A DNA stretch of 64,000 nt from Pseudomonas sp. UBA6562 (GTDB lineage: Bacteria; Pseudomonadota; Gammaproteobacteria; Pseudomonadales; Pseudomonadaceae), in assembly GCF_002434265.1 (NCBI RefSeq), contig NZ_DJJS01000007.1:500775-564774 (forward strand). The letters run 5' to 3'. A model generated the notes under the pieces. That model saw nothing but the letters and a program-made list of their open reading frames with translations, did not search any database and was not told the origin of the DNA. The number at the start of each line of letters is the position of its first letter. The first letter of the stretch is position 1. A program made the translations under genes and the position numbers. Of the stretch, positions 1 to 8,427 are shown in pieces.

Positions 1-1560
1 AGCCAATCTGGCGGTCACTGGTATAGCCGCTGCCGATAAGGTTTATGACGGCACCACTGCGGCAACCTTGAACGGCACCGCGCAGGTCAATGCGTTCGGC
101 AACGACGCCGTGGTGCTAAGCGGTACCGGCACCGCCGCCTTTGTCGACAAAAATGCCGGCACGGGCAAGGCCGTCACGGCCAGTGGCTACACTCTAAGCG
201 GAAGCGATGCGGGCAACTACGACCTCGTCCAACCGGTCGGCCTCAGCGCTTCGATTAGCAGAGCGACTCTGGCGGTCACTGGGGTTGCCGCTGCCGACAA
301 GGTCTATGACGGCACTACTGCAGCGACTCTAAACGGCACCGCGCAGGTCAATGCGTTCGGTAACGACGCCGTGTCGCTAAGCAATACCGGCATCGCCGCC
401 TTCGCGGACAAGAATGCCGGTACGGGCAAGACCGTAACGGCCAGTGGCTATACCCTGACCGGAAGCGACGCCGGCAACTACAACCTCGTCCAACCGATCG
501 GCCTCAGCGCTTCGATCAGCAGAGCGAGTCTGGCAGTCACAGGCGTCACTGCGAGGGATAAGACCTACGACGGCACCACGCTTGCGGCCTTGACGGGCAA
601 CGCTTTGGTCACAGGATTTGGCAACGACGTGCTGCGTGTGGATGGTTCCGGCGTGGGTGCGTTCATCGACAAACAGGCGGGCACGGGTAAGTCCGTGCTG
701 GTCAGTGGATACACCCTTGCAGGTGCCGACGCCGGTAACTACACGCTGATCCAACCCGCCGGGCTGACCGCCACCATTGCCAGAGCCGACTTGGCCTTGG
801 CCGGGCTCAGCGCCAACGGCAAAGTCTACGACGGCACCACCGCCGCCACGTTGAGCGGGACGGCCAGCGTCTCGGCCCTGGCGGGCGATTCCGTTACCCT
901 GAGCGGAAATGCCAGCGGCAACTTTGCCGACAAGCAGGTTGGGGTGGGGAAAGCGGTTACGGTTTCGGGCTACTCGTTAAGCGGTGCCGATGCCGTCAAC
1001 TACAACTTGGTGCAGCCGACCGCGCTTACTGCCGACATCCGCAAAGCCGCACTGGACCTCTCAGGCCTCGCCGCCGCCAACAAAATCTACGATGGCACGA
1101 CAGCTGCGACCTTGATCGGCGCCGCGTCGATCAACCCATTGGGTAACGACAGCGTTTTCCTCAGCGGCCCAGGGACCGCTGCGTTCGCCGACAAGAACGT
1201 TGGTGCGGGCAAGGCCGTCAGGGTCGACGGCTTCGGCCTCACCGGCGCTGACGCAGAGAACTACATGCTTGTGTTACCCATGGGCCTTTCGGCGGACGTC
1301 ACCCCGGCCAGTCTCATGGTGTCGGGCATCAGCGCCAGCTCCAAGCTCTTCGACGGGGGCAGGGCGGCAGCGGTCGACGCCAGTGGCGCACGCCTGAATG
1401 GGCTCGTTGCGGGAGACGACGTGAAGCTGGCCTCGGCAGGTACCTTCGCCGACGCCTCCGTGGGCACCGGTAAAACGGTCACGCTGAGCAACGAACTGCT
1501 AGGCGCCGACAGCCGTAACTACCTGCTGGCCGGCCAGACCACGGCATTGGCTGACATTCT
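1..1560 (+). repeat. Tandem coding repeats, 261-bp period
   Basis: Six in-frame units of exactly 261 bp encode the YDG domains of the exoprotein. The first two are nearly identical in DNA as well as protein, suggesting recent duplication or gene conversion, whereas the sixth has LFDGG in place of VYDGT. Repeat copy number probably varies between strains; that is an inference. Confidence 0.85.
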
Positions 1561-1864
1561 AGCGCTGCCCATCGTATCGCCTTTGCCGATCGAACCGGTG
1601 CTGACGGTACAGGACGCGGTTGCCCAGGTGCAGTCGTTCATCCTCGCCCCGCAGGCGAAAGTGCAGCCCAGGGCGCTTAGTTTCTCTTCGACCCTCGACG
1701 TACGCAACGTTCAGCAGGTCGGCGACGAGCCACGTAGCGGGGAGGGCGACCGCGACGACGTCCTCCTTGAGGCTACGCCCGCGTTCGCAGCCCCTGCGCC
1801 TCTACTGACCATCCAGAACGGTGGTGTGCAATTGCCGCCATTCGCCGCCAGTGAAAAGCGATAA
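1..1864 (+). CDS. Two-partner-secretion exoprotein (TpsA), YDG-repeat C-terminal part; 5' truncated by window edge
   Basis: The frame is open from base 2 to the stop at 1862-1864, so the gene starts upstream of the window. What is visible is a chain of repeats, each containing a YDGTT-type motif followed by DAGNY-type and LVQP-type motifs. The YDG tyrosine codons (phenylalanine in the last unit) lie at 44, 305, 566, 827, 1088 and 1349, an exact 261-bp (87-residue) period. The first two complete units are nearly identical and later ones diverge. The last 90 or so residues are non-repetitive. YDG/MBG-type repeats are known from large secreted adhesins of the filamentous haemagglutinin type. The TpsB gene follows directly, which supports secretion by the two-partner route to the cell surface. 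The N-terminal TPS secretion domain is off the left edge. No toxin domain is visible at this C-terminus, so an adhesin is more likely than a CdiA-type toxin. Confidence 0.85.
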   Translation, partial: ANLAVTGIAAADKVYDGTTAATLNGTAQVNAFGNDAVVLSGTGTAAFVDKNAGTGKAVTASGYTLSGSDAGNYDLVQPVGLSASISRATLAVTGVAAADKVYDGTTAATLNGTAQVNAFGNDAVSLSNTGIAAFADKNAGTGKTVTASGYTLTGSDAGNYNLVQPIGLSASISRASLAVTGVTARDKTYDGTTLAALTGNALVTGFGNDVLRVDGSGVGAFIDKQAGTGKSVLVSGYTLAGADAGNYTLIQPAGLTATIARADLALAGLSANGKVYDGTTAATLSGTASVSALAGDSVTLSGNASGNFADKQVGVGKAVTVSGYSLSGADAVNYNLVQPTALTADIRKAALDLSGLAAANKIYDGTTAATLIGAASINPLGNDSVFLSGPGTAAFADKNVGAGKAVRVDGFGLTGADAENYMLVLPMGLSADVTPASLMVSGISASSKLFDGGRAAAVDASGARLNGLVAGDDVKLASAGTFADASVGTGKTVTLSNELLGADSRNYLLAGQTTALADILALPIVSPLPIEPVLTVQDAVAQVQSFILAPQAKVQPRALSFSSTLDVRNVQQVGDEPRSGEGDRDDVLLEATPAFAAPAPLLTIQNGGVQLPPFAASEKR

Positions 1865-1868
1865 TCCA

Positions 1869-3542
1869 ATGAAAAAAATGACCGTATCGCCATTCCTACA
1901 CAGTCCCATGGCCGCTGCACTGGCGCTGGCCTGTTTCGCCCATCCGGCCGTCGCGCAGACGTTGCCGGATGCGGGTGTGATCTTGCAGCAGGTCGAACCC
2001 AGCCTGCCATCCCCGTCGCCCTCGGCGGCGCCGGCGGTAGAGGTGCAGTCGGGTGGTCAGGCGCCGCTGCCCGAGTCGCCGCCGTTTCTGGTGAACAAGC
2101 TGCTCATCACCGGTAACACCCTCTTTTCTGTCGATGAGCTGCACGGCTTGGTCGCACAGGAGGAGGGCAGGCCGATGACGCTGTCGCAGATCGACGCGTT
2201 GGCCGGCCGCATCACAGCTTTCTACCAGCAGCAGGGATATCCCCTGGCTCGGGCCATCATTCCCGCCCAGACGGTCAGCGAAGGCGCCGTGAAAATCCTG
2301 GTGGTCGAAGCGCGCTATGGCCAAGTGCAACTGAACAACCGAAGCGACGTGCGCGACGGCTTGCTCGATTCCACTTTGGCTCCGCTGCGCAGTGGGGCGG
2401 TCATCGATGACGCGTCCCTCAATCGCAGCCTTTTGCTGTTGTCTGACATTCCAGGTGTCGGCGTGGCGGCAACACTCAAGCCGGGCGCTGCCGTAGGGAC
2501 GTCCGACTTGGACGTCGCTACAGTCGACAACCCGGTGCCGCTGGCCACCGTCGCCGTGGACAATTTCGGCAACCGCTACATCGGCCGCGAACGTCTGTCG
2601 GCCAACCTGACGCTGCTCAATCCGCTGCACCTTGGCGATGTCTTCACGACTACCCTGGTGACGTCCGGCAGCGGCATGAACTTCGGGCGCCTGTCTTATG
2701 AGGCACTGCTCAACGGCGCGGGCACTCGGGCTGGCGCTGCCTACTCGCACTTGAACTACAGGCTCGGCGACAGTTTCAGCGACCTGGACGCCAACGGCAC
2801 TGCTGAATTGGCCAGTGTCTGGCTCAGCCAACCGTTGCTGCGCAGTCGAAACGCCAACCTCTATGCCCAGGCGCAATTCGACAACAAGCGCCTGCGCGAC
2901 GACATCGATGCCACCGACCTCAGTAACGATCGCGACCTGAACAACTGGGTGCTCAGCCTCAACGGCGATGTCCGCGACGACTTTCTGGGCGGCGCGATCA
3001 GCGCCTGGAGCATCGGCCTGACCAGCGGCCGGGTGAACGTCAAGAGCGGACCGGTCACGAGCCAAGCCGAAGGAGGCTTTTCCAAGCTCAACGCCAACTT
3101 CTCCCGCCTGCAGGGCCTGACGCCGGCCGATGCGATCTACCTGAGCCTGGCCGCTCAGTGGAGCGACGTGAACCTGGATTCCGCCGAGAAAGTCACCGTC
3201 GGTGGGCCCTACAGTGTCCGTGCCTATGACGTTGGCGTGCTGTCGGGCGATATTGGCTATGCGGGCACGCTCGAATTGCGTCACGACCTTGGGACGGGAT
3301 GGGCAGGGCGCTGGCAGGCGATTGGCTTCTTCGACAGCGCCTACGTGAAGATCAACCGTCGTCCTATTGGCGTGACGGACAACAGCGCGACGTTGTCCGG
3401 TGCTGGTGTCGGCCTGAACTGGAGCGGACCGCAGCAATGGCGCGCGTCGGCCTCATTGGCGACTCCGGTGGGCGACGAGCCTTCGGTGGCGGGTAGCCAG
3501 TCTACGGTGCGGGCTTGGGCGACGTTGAGCAAGGCGTTTTGA
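1869..3542 (+). CDS. Two-partner-secretion outer-membrane transporter (TpsB, ShlB/FhaC family)
   Basis: This 557-residue Omp85-superfamily barrel exports the TpsA protein encoded just upstream. The chosen ATG gives MKKMTV followed by a hydrophobic stretch and a signal-peptidase site near AVAQT (residues 25-31). A POTRA-like region follows (LLITGNTLFSVDEL, about residues 75-150), then a ShlB-type barrel ending in an aromatic residue (SKAF), as expected for an outer-membrane barrel. The gene begins 4 bp after the tpsA stop, so the two are co-transcribed. A GTG at 1851 in the same frame would overlap the tpsA end and is an alternative start. No strong Shine-Dalgarno sequence is visible, consistent with translational coupling. 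Length is normal for the family. Confidence 0.9.
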   Translation: MKKMTVSPFLHSPMAAALALACFAHPAVAQTLPDAGVILQQVEPSLPSPSPSAAPAVEVQSGGQAPLPESPPFLVNKLLITGNTLFSVDELHGLVAQEEGRPMTLSQIDALAGRITAFYQQQGYPLARAIIPAQTVSEGAVKILVVEARYGQVQLNNRSDVRDGLLDSTLAPLRSGAVIDDASLNRSLLLLSDIPGVGVAATLKPGAAVGTSDLDVATVDNPVPLATVAVDNFGNRYIGRERLSANLTLLNPLHLGDVFTTTLVTSGSGMNFGRLSYEALLNGAGTRAGAAYSHLNYRLGDSFSDLDANGTAELASVWLSQPLLRSRNANLYAQAQFDNKRLRDDIDATDLSNDRDLNNWVLSLNGDVRDDFLGGAISAWSIGLTSGRVNVKSGPVTSQAEGGFSKLNANFSRLQGLTPADAIYLSLAAQWSDVNLDSAEKVTVGGPYSVRAYDVGVLSGDIGYAGTLELRHDLGTGWAGRWQAIGFFDSAYVKINRRPIGVTDNSATLSGAGVGLNWSGPQQWRASASLATPVGDEPSVAGSQSTVRAWATLSKAF

Positions 3543-3710
3543 GTGGGATTTGGGGGTATCAGGGGTTCAGTTGCAGTATCAGAGACGGTGTGATGTGAAT
3601 ATACGGTTGCGACTCGCTCGAATCCGGATGCTCGAGATCGAACCGCCACGCCAGGTCTGGTGTGGCGGTACTGCAAGCCATAGCCTGTGCTTCGGGGAAA
3701 TCGTGACTGC

Positions 3711-3912
3711 TCATCGCCGGTTCGAAAATCTCGGTACGCTACCCAGGCGCGTGGGCGCGTGAAGTCGCTCGCTCAACCATTCGGTCTGCTTGATCGATAC
3801 AGCAACGCCATCAACGGACACTTTGTCGCCCTGAATCCTGAAAATAGCCAAGAGTCATCGAGCTCCGGAGTTTGCCGGTGATCATGGCTTTGGATTTGTC
3901 TGCGATCGTCAT
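3711..3912 (-). pseudogene. Possible decayed small gene (two overlapping minus-strand frames)
   Basis: A 33-codon minus-strand frame (3811-3912) begins MTIADKSKAMITGKL. It overlaps a start-less frame (3711-3854) whose peptide contains FRIQGDKVSVDGVAVSIKQ and TEWLSERLHAPTR, with protein-like composition. One reading is a single small gene broken by a frameshift near 3850. No family is recognised, and both frames are short enough that chance remains possible. Confidence 0.25.
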
Positions 3913-3956
3913 TCACTGATCAGCATTCGCTTGTGGCTGCCTTGGACGTTAAAGAG

Positions 3957-4133
3957 TCAGGGTTCGTCGAGCAGCTTCAATCCATCCAGTGCATTCAGTG
4001 CGCTAAGCCTGGGATTGATCATGTTGCCAACTGAGGTCAGGCGATCTTTGGCTTTATCGAAGCTCAATTCAATGCAGGCATCAGGTTGTGGAGTCTGGGG
4101 CTGAATAACCGAAGGGAAAGAGCAAGATAATGC
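3957..4133 (-). pseudogene. Start-less C-terminal gene remnant
   Basis: The minus-strand frame is open from 4133 down to the stop at 3957-3959, preceded by a stop at 4134-4136 and without a plausible start codon. The last 40 residues (including IELSFDKAKDRLTSVGNM and LSALNALDGLKLLDEP) look like a genuine soluble protein tail. No family is recognised. It is best described as the 3' remnant of a lost gene. Confidence 0.3.
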
Positions 4134-4142
4134 TTAATTTAA

Positions 4143-4158
4143 CATAATGCACATTATG
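4143..4158. promoter_or_regulatory. Inverted repeat CATAATG-CA-CATTATG
   Basis: Perfect 7-bp arms are separated by 2 bp in an AT-rich context. It resembles the operators of small helix-turn-helix repressors or toxin-antitoxin systems. No intact regulator gene is adjacent, so it may be a relic of the decayed genes around it. Confidence 0.3.
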
Positions 4159-4694
4159 CGCATCCGGCGATTGTGCTTCAATGTGGGTATGGGTAGACCG
4201 TGAAAGCCCAGAGATCAACTGGCACCCGTGTCATCTCTGTAAAAACACCCATACAGATCCTAGATCTGTTCAAACTGAAGAATCGCTCATTCCTACACGT
4301 GCCATGGTCATCAAGCGCTTCGGCTACCTCAAGACTGTTTGTCTAATCCCAAACGACTCACTGCTTCCAAATTCCCAACGTCACCCGATACAACCCGCCA
4401 TTCGTTCAAGCACAAACACGTCCACCCAGGTGCGCAGACTCAAACACGATTCTAGTGCTGCACGCGTTGGCGATTGGGCTAAAGCAGTTAGGTCACCGGC
4501 GCAACATGCAAAACAAGTCAGTTATCAGGACAGGCGAAGTTCAAGAGTCCAGGCTCATCGAGCGATCCTTATGCCGATCAGGCCTCGGGCTAGGCCGCTC
4601 AACCCAAGTCAAGCGCCTTGTTAGCGTGAGCTATCCAGTCCTCATATCGCATGTCGGATGCCTACTGCATGTAGAAGGCATACAACCGATAGAC

Positions 4695-5099
4695 CTACTC
4701 GAACAAACCCAACGCATCATCCGCCCATTGATGTCCAGACTCGGACCAGGACGTGCCCGAAGATTCAGGAAATCCACTACGGCAATACCCGCGCTTTGCC
4801 TCAAAATCGAACACTGCATGGGGGTAATCGTTGATCAATAGCACGGCTTTCTCATGGTCTTTCGACCAACCCACGCGCAGGTTTGAAGGCTTGTCGCGGT
4901 CTGAAATCTGCTGTACGTCGTAGATGTGTAAGGCATCCTGTATGGGGTTGTCGCCGTTGGCGATGTCGAGTGCATAGAAATAACCGGTTTCCCCGTCGTC
5001 TTCGAATACCACTACATTCGGGCCTTCGTGCGATGGAGCTTCTATTACCAAACCGGTGCCGGGCCGCAGTTCGATGTCGGCAGCTAGGTAAATTGGCAT
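4695..5099 (-). CDS. DUF2251-like hypothetical protein
   Basis: This is a 134-residue soluble protein without signal peptide or membrane segment. The start is preceded by GAAGG about 6 bases upstream. The segments VVVFEDDGETGYFYALD (about residues 29-45) and NPIQDALHIYDV (about 51-62) match what I remember of the uncharacterised DUF2251 family. The function is unknown. The gene is noticeably less GC-rich than its neighbours and sits alone behind the tps locus, which points to acquired cargo. In such positions immunity proteins are common, but nothing in the sequence shows that role here. Confidence 0.7.
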   Translation of the reverse strand: MPIYLAADIELRPGTGLVIEAPSHEGPNVVVFEDDGETGYFYALDIANGDNPIQDALHIYDVQQISDRDKPSNLRVGWSKDHEKAVLLINDYPHAVFDFEAKRGYCRSGFPESSGTSWSESGHQWADDALGLFE

Positions 5100-5431
5100 G
5101 TACAGCCTTCTTTTTCAGTAGTTTGAGGGCATTTCGGCTATCCATGAACGGTTGATTGAAGCTGTTCGCGGCTAGACCGGATCTCTAGCCATCGCTGGTT
5201 TCACTCCCCTGCGCATAGGGGCCATCCATGGATAACTCAACTAAATATTCATTTAGTCGAATTAACTTATTGTTGCTCCACAGTACATCTGAGTTTCACC
5301 TATCACCCTAACCTTTTATCCAAACACCTACCATTGCAGGCCTAAGCAATGCCGCTTCACATTGGCCCAGTCCGAACAACTCACGTAAAGTCACCCCCCC
5401 ATCCTCAAGCCTTCAGCATGCGACTGCCCCC
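5100..5431. promoter_or_regulatory. Divergent intergenic region with 7-bp inverted repeat
   Basis: About 330 bp separate the start of the DUF2251-like gene (minus) from the LysR gene (plus). It is AT-rich in the middle and contains ACTAAAT-ATTC-ATTTAGT at 5240-5257, a perfect inverted repeat that could be an operator for either gene. No clear promoter hexamers were assigned and no other gene is seen. Confidence 0.35.
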
Positions 5432-6340
5432 ATGTCCCTCAATTTCGATCTGAACGACCTCCTGGCCTTCCGCGCCGTCGTCGAACACGGCAGTTTCCGC
5501 AAGGCCGCCGAGGCGATCTCCATCACCCAACCGGCGCTGAGCCGGCGTATCGAAAAGCTGGAAACCGCCCTCAACGTTAAGCTCCTGGTGCGCACCACCC
5601 GCCGAGTCGATCTGACCAGCGTCGGCCGCGCCTTCCTGCCACGTGCCGAGCGCATTCTCGATGAGGTCGATACTGCCCTCATGACCCTAGGCGACAGCAG
5701 CTTCATGATGACCGGCAAGGTCACCATCGCCTGCGTGCCCTCCACCGCCTACTACTTCATGCCCACGGTGATCAGCGCTTTCCACCGCACCTACCCCAAC
5801 ATCAACGTGCGCGTCTTCGATGCCAGTGCCAACGACGTCAACACGGCCGTGGCCTTCGGCGAAGCGGATTTCGGTTTGAGTTTCACCGGCAACCTGGCAC
5901 CGGAGCTGGAGTTCGAACGCCTGCTGCGCGAGCGCTACGTGTTGGCCTGCCGCAAGGACCACGCCTTGGCGGACTACGGCAGCGTCACCTGGGAAGAGAT
6001 GTTCACCCACGACTACATCGGTCTGGACAACACCTCCGGCAACCGCCTGCTGCTCGATCAGGCGCTCTCAACCCTGCGCCCTGCCCGCCCTTGCGTGTGC
6101 ATGACGCGGCACGTCACCACCATGCTGGGCTTGGTCGAAGCGGGTCTTGGCGTGGCAGCGGTGCCCTCCATCGCCATGCCCATCGGCGATCATCCGATGC
6201 TGGTGAGCGTGCCGCTGGTGGAGCCGGAGGTATATCGCGATGTGGGCGTGATCAAGCGCCGGGGTCGAACCCTGACCCCGGCGGCGTTGGAGCTGGAAAC
6301 GCGGATCCGTGCGATGCAACCTGTCTCAGCGGGGGACTGA
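5432..6340 (+). CDS. LysR-family transcriptional regulator
   Basis: This is a 302-residue LysR-type protein. The N-terminal winged helix-turn-helix (residues 5-65) contains FRKAAEAISITQPALSRRIEKL, and the substrate-binding domain (about 90-300) has the usual fold pattern. The gene converges with the ModA-like/MFS operon and overlaps its 3' end by 15 bp (6326-6340), an unusual tail-to-tail overlap. The most economical guess is that it controls that citrate-type transport operon in response to a small carboxylate, but its own promoter is far from the operon promoter, so the link rests on adjacency only. Confidence 0.85.
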   Translation: MSLNFDLNDLLAFRAVVEHGSFRKAAEAISITQPALSRRIEKLETALNVKLLVRTTRRVDLTSVGRAFLPRAERILDEVDTALMTLGDSSFMMTGKVTIACVPSTAYYFMPTVISAFHRTYPNINVRVFDASANDVNTAVAFGEADFGLSFTGNLAPELEFERLLRERYVLACRKDHALADYGSVTWEEMFTHDYIGLDNTSGNRLLLDQALSTLRPARPCVCMTRHVTTMLGLVEAGLGVAAVPSIAMPIGDHPMLVSVPLVEPEVYRDVGVIKRRGRTLTPAALELETRIRAMQPVSAGD

Positions 6341-7105
6341 GTCCAGGCCAGTGGCTTGCACGGTCGGCTGTACGGCAGGCGACGCCAGGTAATCGAGCAG
6401 TGCCTTGGCCTCTTTGGGGTGGTCGGCATTGACCGGGATACCGGCCGCGAAGCGGGTCACCGATTGCAGGTCTTCAGGGATCTTGCTGACGAACTCGGCA
6501 CCTTCCACCGGCAGCAATTCCGCAACCTGCTGGAAACCGAGCTGATAATCGCCCTTCGCGACCACCGAACCCACCGGCGTACGCTCGATCATCTTGCTCT
6601 TGGGCTTGAGTTGCGCCTCGATGCCCAATTTCTTGAACAGCTCCTTCTCGATGTACACGCCGCTGGCGCTGTCCGAATAGGCGACCGATTTAGCACCGAG
6701 CAACACTTGCTTGAGCTCGGCATCGGTAGCGATCGACGGCTTGGGCGTCCCGGCCTTGACCGACATGCCGATACGCGAGTCAGCCAGTTCCACCCGCGAA
6801 GCAGGATCGACCTTGCCTTGCTTGATCAGCTCGTCCAGCGCATAGCCAACCATGATCACCACATCGGCGTGCTCGCCACGGGCCAGCCGGTTGGGGATCG
6901 CCTCGGCGGCCTGGCCCATGGAAGGCCCGGAAATGGTGGTCAGGGTGTCACCCGACAGCTTGGTGTATTCCGGCCCCAGGCGCTGGTAGGCGGCAGAGAA
7001 CCCCCCGGAAGTCATGACGTTCAGCGATTCGGCCTGGGCCGTACCGGCGAGCGCCGCGCAGGCCAGAAACAGTGTGGCCAGTGAGGTTTTGTGCAGTGCG
7101 TGCAT
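6326..7105 (-). CDS. ModA-like periplasmic substrate-binding protein
   Basis: This is a 259-residue exported protein. It has a signal peptide (MHALHKTSLATLFLACAAL, cleavage near AQA-ES), followed by a type-II periplasmic binding fold of the molybdate-binding (PF13531-like) class. Typical segments are VMTSGGFSAAYQRL, FAAGIPVNADHPKEAKALL and a short C-terminus. Genuine ModA proteins are encoded with ModB and ModC. Here the only partner, 17 bp upstream in the same operon, is an MFS symporter, so the ligand is probably an organic acid rather than molybdate. The open frame continues upstream through the MFS gene in a different frame; the signal peptide marks the true start. Confidence 0.8.
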   Translation of the reverse strand: MHALHKTSLATLFLACAALAGTAQAESLNVMTSGGFSAAYQRLGPEYTKLSGDTLTTISGPSMGQAAEAIPNRLARGEHADVVIMVGYALDELIKQGKVDPASRVELADSRIGMSVKAGTPKPSIATDAELKQVLLGAKSVAYSDSASGVYIEKELFKKLGIEAQLKPKSKMIERTPVGSVVAKGDYQLGFQQVAELLPVEGAEFVSKIPEDLQSVTRFAAGIPVNADHPKEAKALLDYLASPAVQPTVQATGLDSVPR

Positions 7106-7122
7106 AACGGTTTTCCTGATGA

Positions 7123-8427
7123 TCAAACGGCGAGACGGGGTTGCGCGGCCAGACGACGGTACAGCACCAACGTGGCGCACAAGGCGCAGGCGGCGGCGAA
7201 GGTCACCCAATAGGCAGGCGCTGCCTTGTCGCCGGTCAGGTGGATCAGCCAGGTCGACATGGCCGGAGTGAAGCCGCCGAACAGTGCCGTGGCCAGGCTG
7301 TAGGCCAGAGAGAAGCCAGCCACCTTCACTTCCGGCGGCATGATTTCGGTGAGTGCCGGAATCATCGCGCCGTTGTACATCGCATACAGGAACGAGAACC
7401 ACAGCAGCACTTCGAGCATGTGCGCGAAGCTTGCGGCTTGGGCCAGGTACGACAGCGCCGGGTAGGCGGTGAGCACGGTCATCACGGTCATGGCCACCAA
7501 CATCGGTTTGCGGCCGACGCGGTCGCTGAGCATGCCGCCGATGGGCAACCAGAAGAAGTTCGAGACGCCGACCAGCAACGTCACCAGCAAGGCATCGGTG
7601 GTGCTGAGGTTGAGTACGGTCTTGCCGAAGGTCGGCGCGTACACGGTGATCAGGTAGAAGGCGCTGGTGGTCATCGCTACCATGAGCATGCCGGCCAGCA
7701 CGATGCTCCAGTTGCTGGCCAAGGTCGCCATCACCTGCTTCATGGTCGGGCGGTGGGTGCGCTTGGCGAAGGCTTCGGTTTCCTGCAAGTTGCGACGCAG
7801 CAGGAAGATGAACGGGATGATCATGCAGCCCACGGCGAACGGGATGCGCCAGCCGCCGTCGGTGATCTGGGCGGGCGTCATCCACTGGTTCAAGCCATAG
7901 CCCAATGCGGCGGCGACGATGATCGCCACTTGCTGGCTGCCGGACTGCCAGCTGGTATAGAAGCCTTTGCGCCCGGGTGTGGCCATTTCCGCCAGGTACA
8001 CCGATACACCGCCCAGTTCCGCACCGGCCGAGAAGCCTTGCAGCAACCGCCCGATCAGCACCAGTGCCGGTGCCCACAGGCCGATGCTGGCGTAACCGGG
8101 CACCAGAACGATCAGCAGCGTACCGCTGGCCATGATCGACAAGGTGACGATCAGGCCTTTGCGCCGGCCGACGTCGTCGATATAGGAACCCAGCACCACG
8201 GCACCCAGCGGACGCATGAGGAACCCTGCGCCGAACACCGCGAAGGTCATCATCAGCGAGGCGAACTCGCTGGAGGCCGGGAAGAACGCGGTGGCGATCT
8301 GCGTGGCATAGAAGCCGAACAGGAAGAAGTCGAATTGTTCGAGGAAGTTGCCTGAGGTAACGCGGAATACGGCTGCGGCTCGGGATCGGGCAGAACCCGC
8401 AGCGGAAGGTGAAGCGTGCATGGTCAT
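7123..8427 (-). CDS. MFS citrate/tricarballylate-type proton symporter (CitA/TcuC-like)
   Basis: This 434-residue, 12-helix transporter belongs to the metabolite:H+ symporter branch of the major facilitator superfamily. Long stretches such as AGFLMRPLGAVVLGSYID, LLQGFSAGAELGGVSVYLAE and FYTSWQSGSQQVAI closely follow the citrate carrier CitA and tricarballylate carrier TcuC as I remember them. The substrate is therefore most likely citrate or a related tricarboxylate. It is the first gene of a minus-strand operon with the ModA-like protein downstream. The start at 8427 follows a purine-rich GGAGAAT sequence. Substrate identity is inferred from similarity only. Confidence 0.88.
   Translation of the reverse strand: MTMHASPSAAGSARSRAAAVFRVTSGNFLEQFDFFLFGFYATQIATAFFPASSEFASLMMTFAVFGAGFLMRPLGAVVLGSYIDDVGRRKGLIVTLSIMASGTLLIVLVPGYASIGLWAPALVLIGRLLQGFSAGAELGGVSVYLAEMATPGRKGFYTSWQSGSQQVAIIVAAALGYGLNQWMTPAQITDGGWRIPFAVGCMIIPFIFLLRRNLQETEAFAKRTHRPTMKQVMATLASNWSIVLAGMLMVAMTTSAFYLITVYAPTFGKTVLNLSTTDALLVTLLVGVSNFFWLPIGGMLSDRVGRKPMLVAMTVMTVLTAYPALSYLAQAASFAHMLEVLLWFSFLYAMYNGAMIPALTEIMPPEVKVAGFSLAYSLATALFGGFTPAMSTWLIHLTGDKAAPAYWVTFAAACALCATLVLYRRLAAQPRLAV

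Larger units (their letters stand above)
3543..4694. other. Gene-poor, AT-richer accessory stretch with decayed reading frames
   Basis: About 1.15 kb between tpsB and the DUF2251-like gene has no convincing intact gene. Base composition is visibly lower in GC than the flanks. The longer plus-strand open frames (for example 4181-4624) have the composition of chance frames. Two minus-strand stretches read like real protein tails without starts (3957-4133 and 3711-3854, annotated separately). A 16-bp inverted repeat lies at 4143-4158. The region looks like a scar of gained and lost cargo behind the tps locus, where pseudomonads often carry variable genes. Confidence 0.5.

Noticed and set aside
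1..1560. Tandem repeats considered as a possible CRISPR or satellite
   Set aside because: The 261-bp units are in frame and encode the YDG domains; there are no short repeats with unique spacers anywhere in the window.
1896..3437. Long minus-strand open frame (513 codons) opposite tpsB
   Set aside because: Mirror frame of a high-GC gene; arginine/histidine/glutamine-rich text without motifs, while the plus strand encodes a clear TpsB.
4181..4841. Plus-strand frames in the accessory stretch (147 and 128 codons)
   Set aside because: No ribosome-binding site, no recognisable motif and composition of chance reading; the DUF2251-like gene occupies the opposite strand from 4695.
7141..8355. Plus-strand 404-codon frame opposite the MFS gene
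   Set aside because: Low-complexity glycine/histidine/glutamine text typical of antisense frames; the MFS protein is unmistakable on the minus strand.
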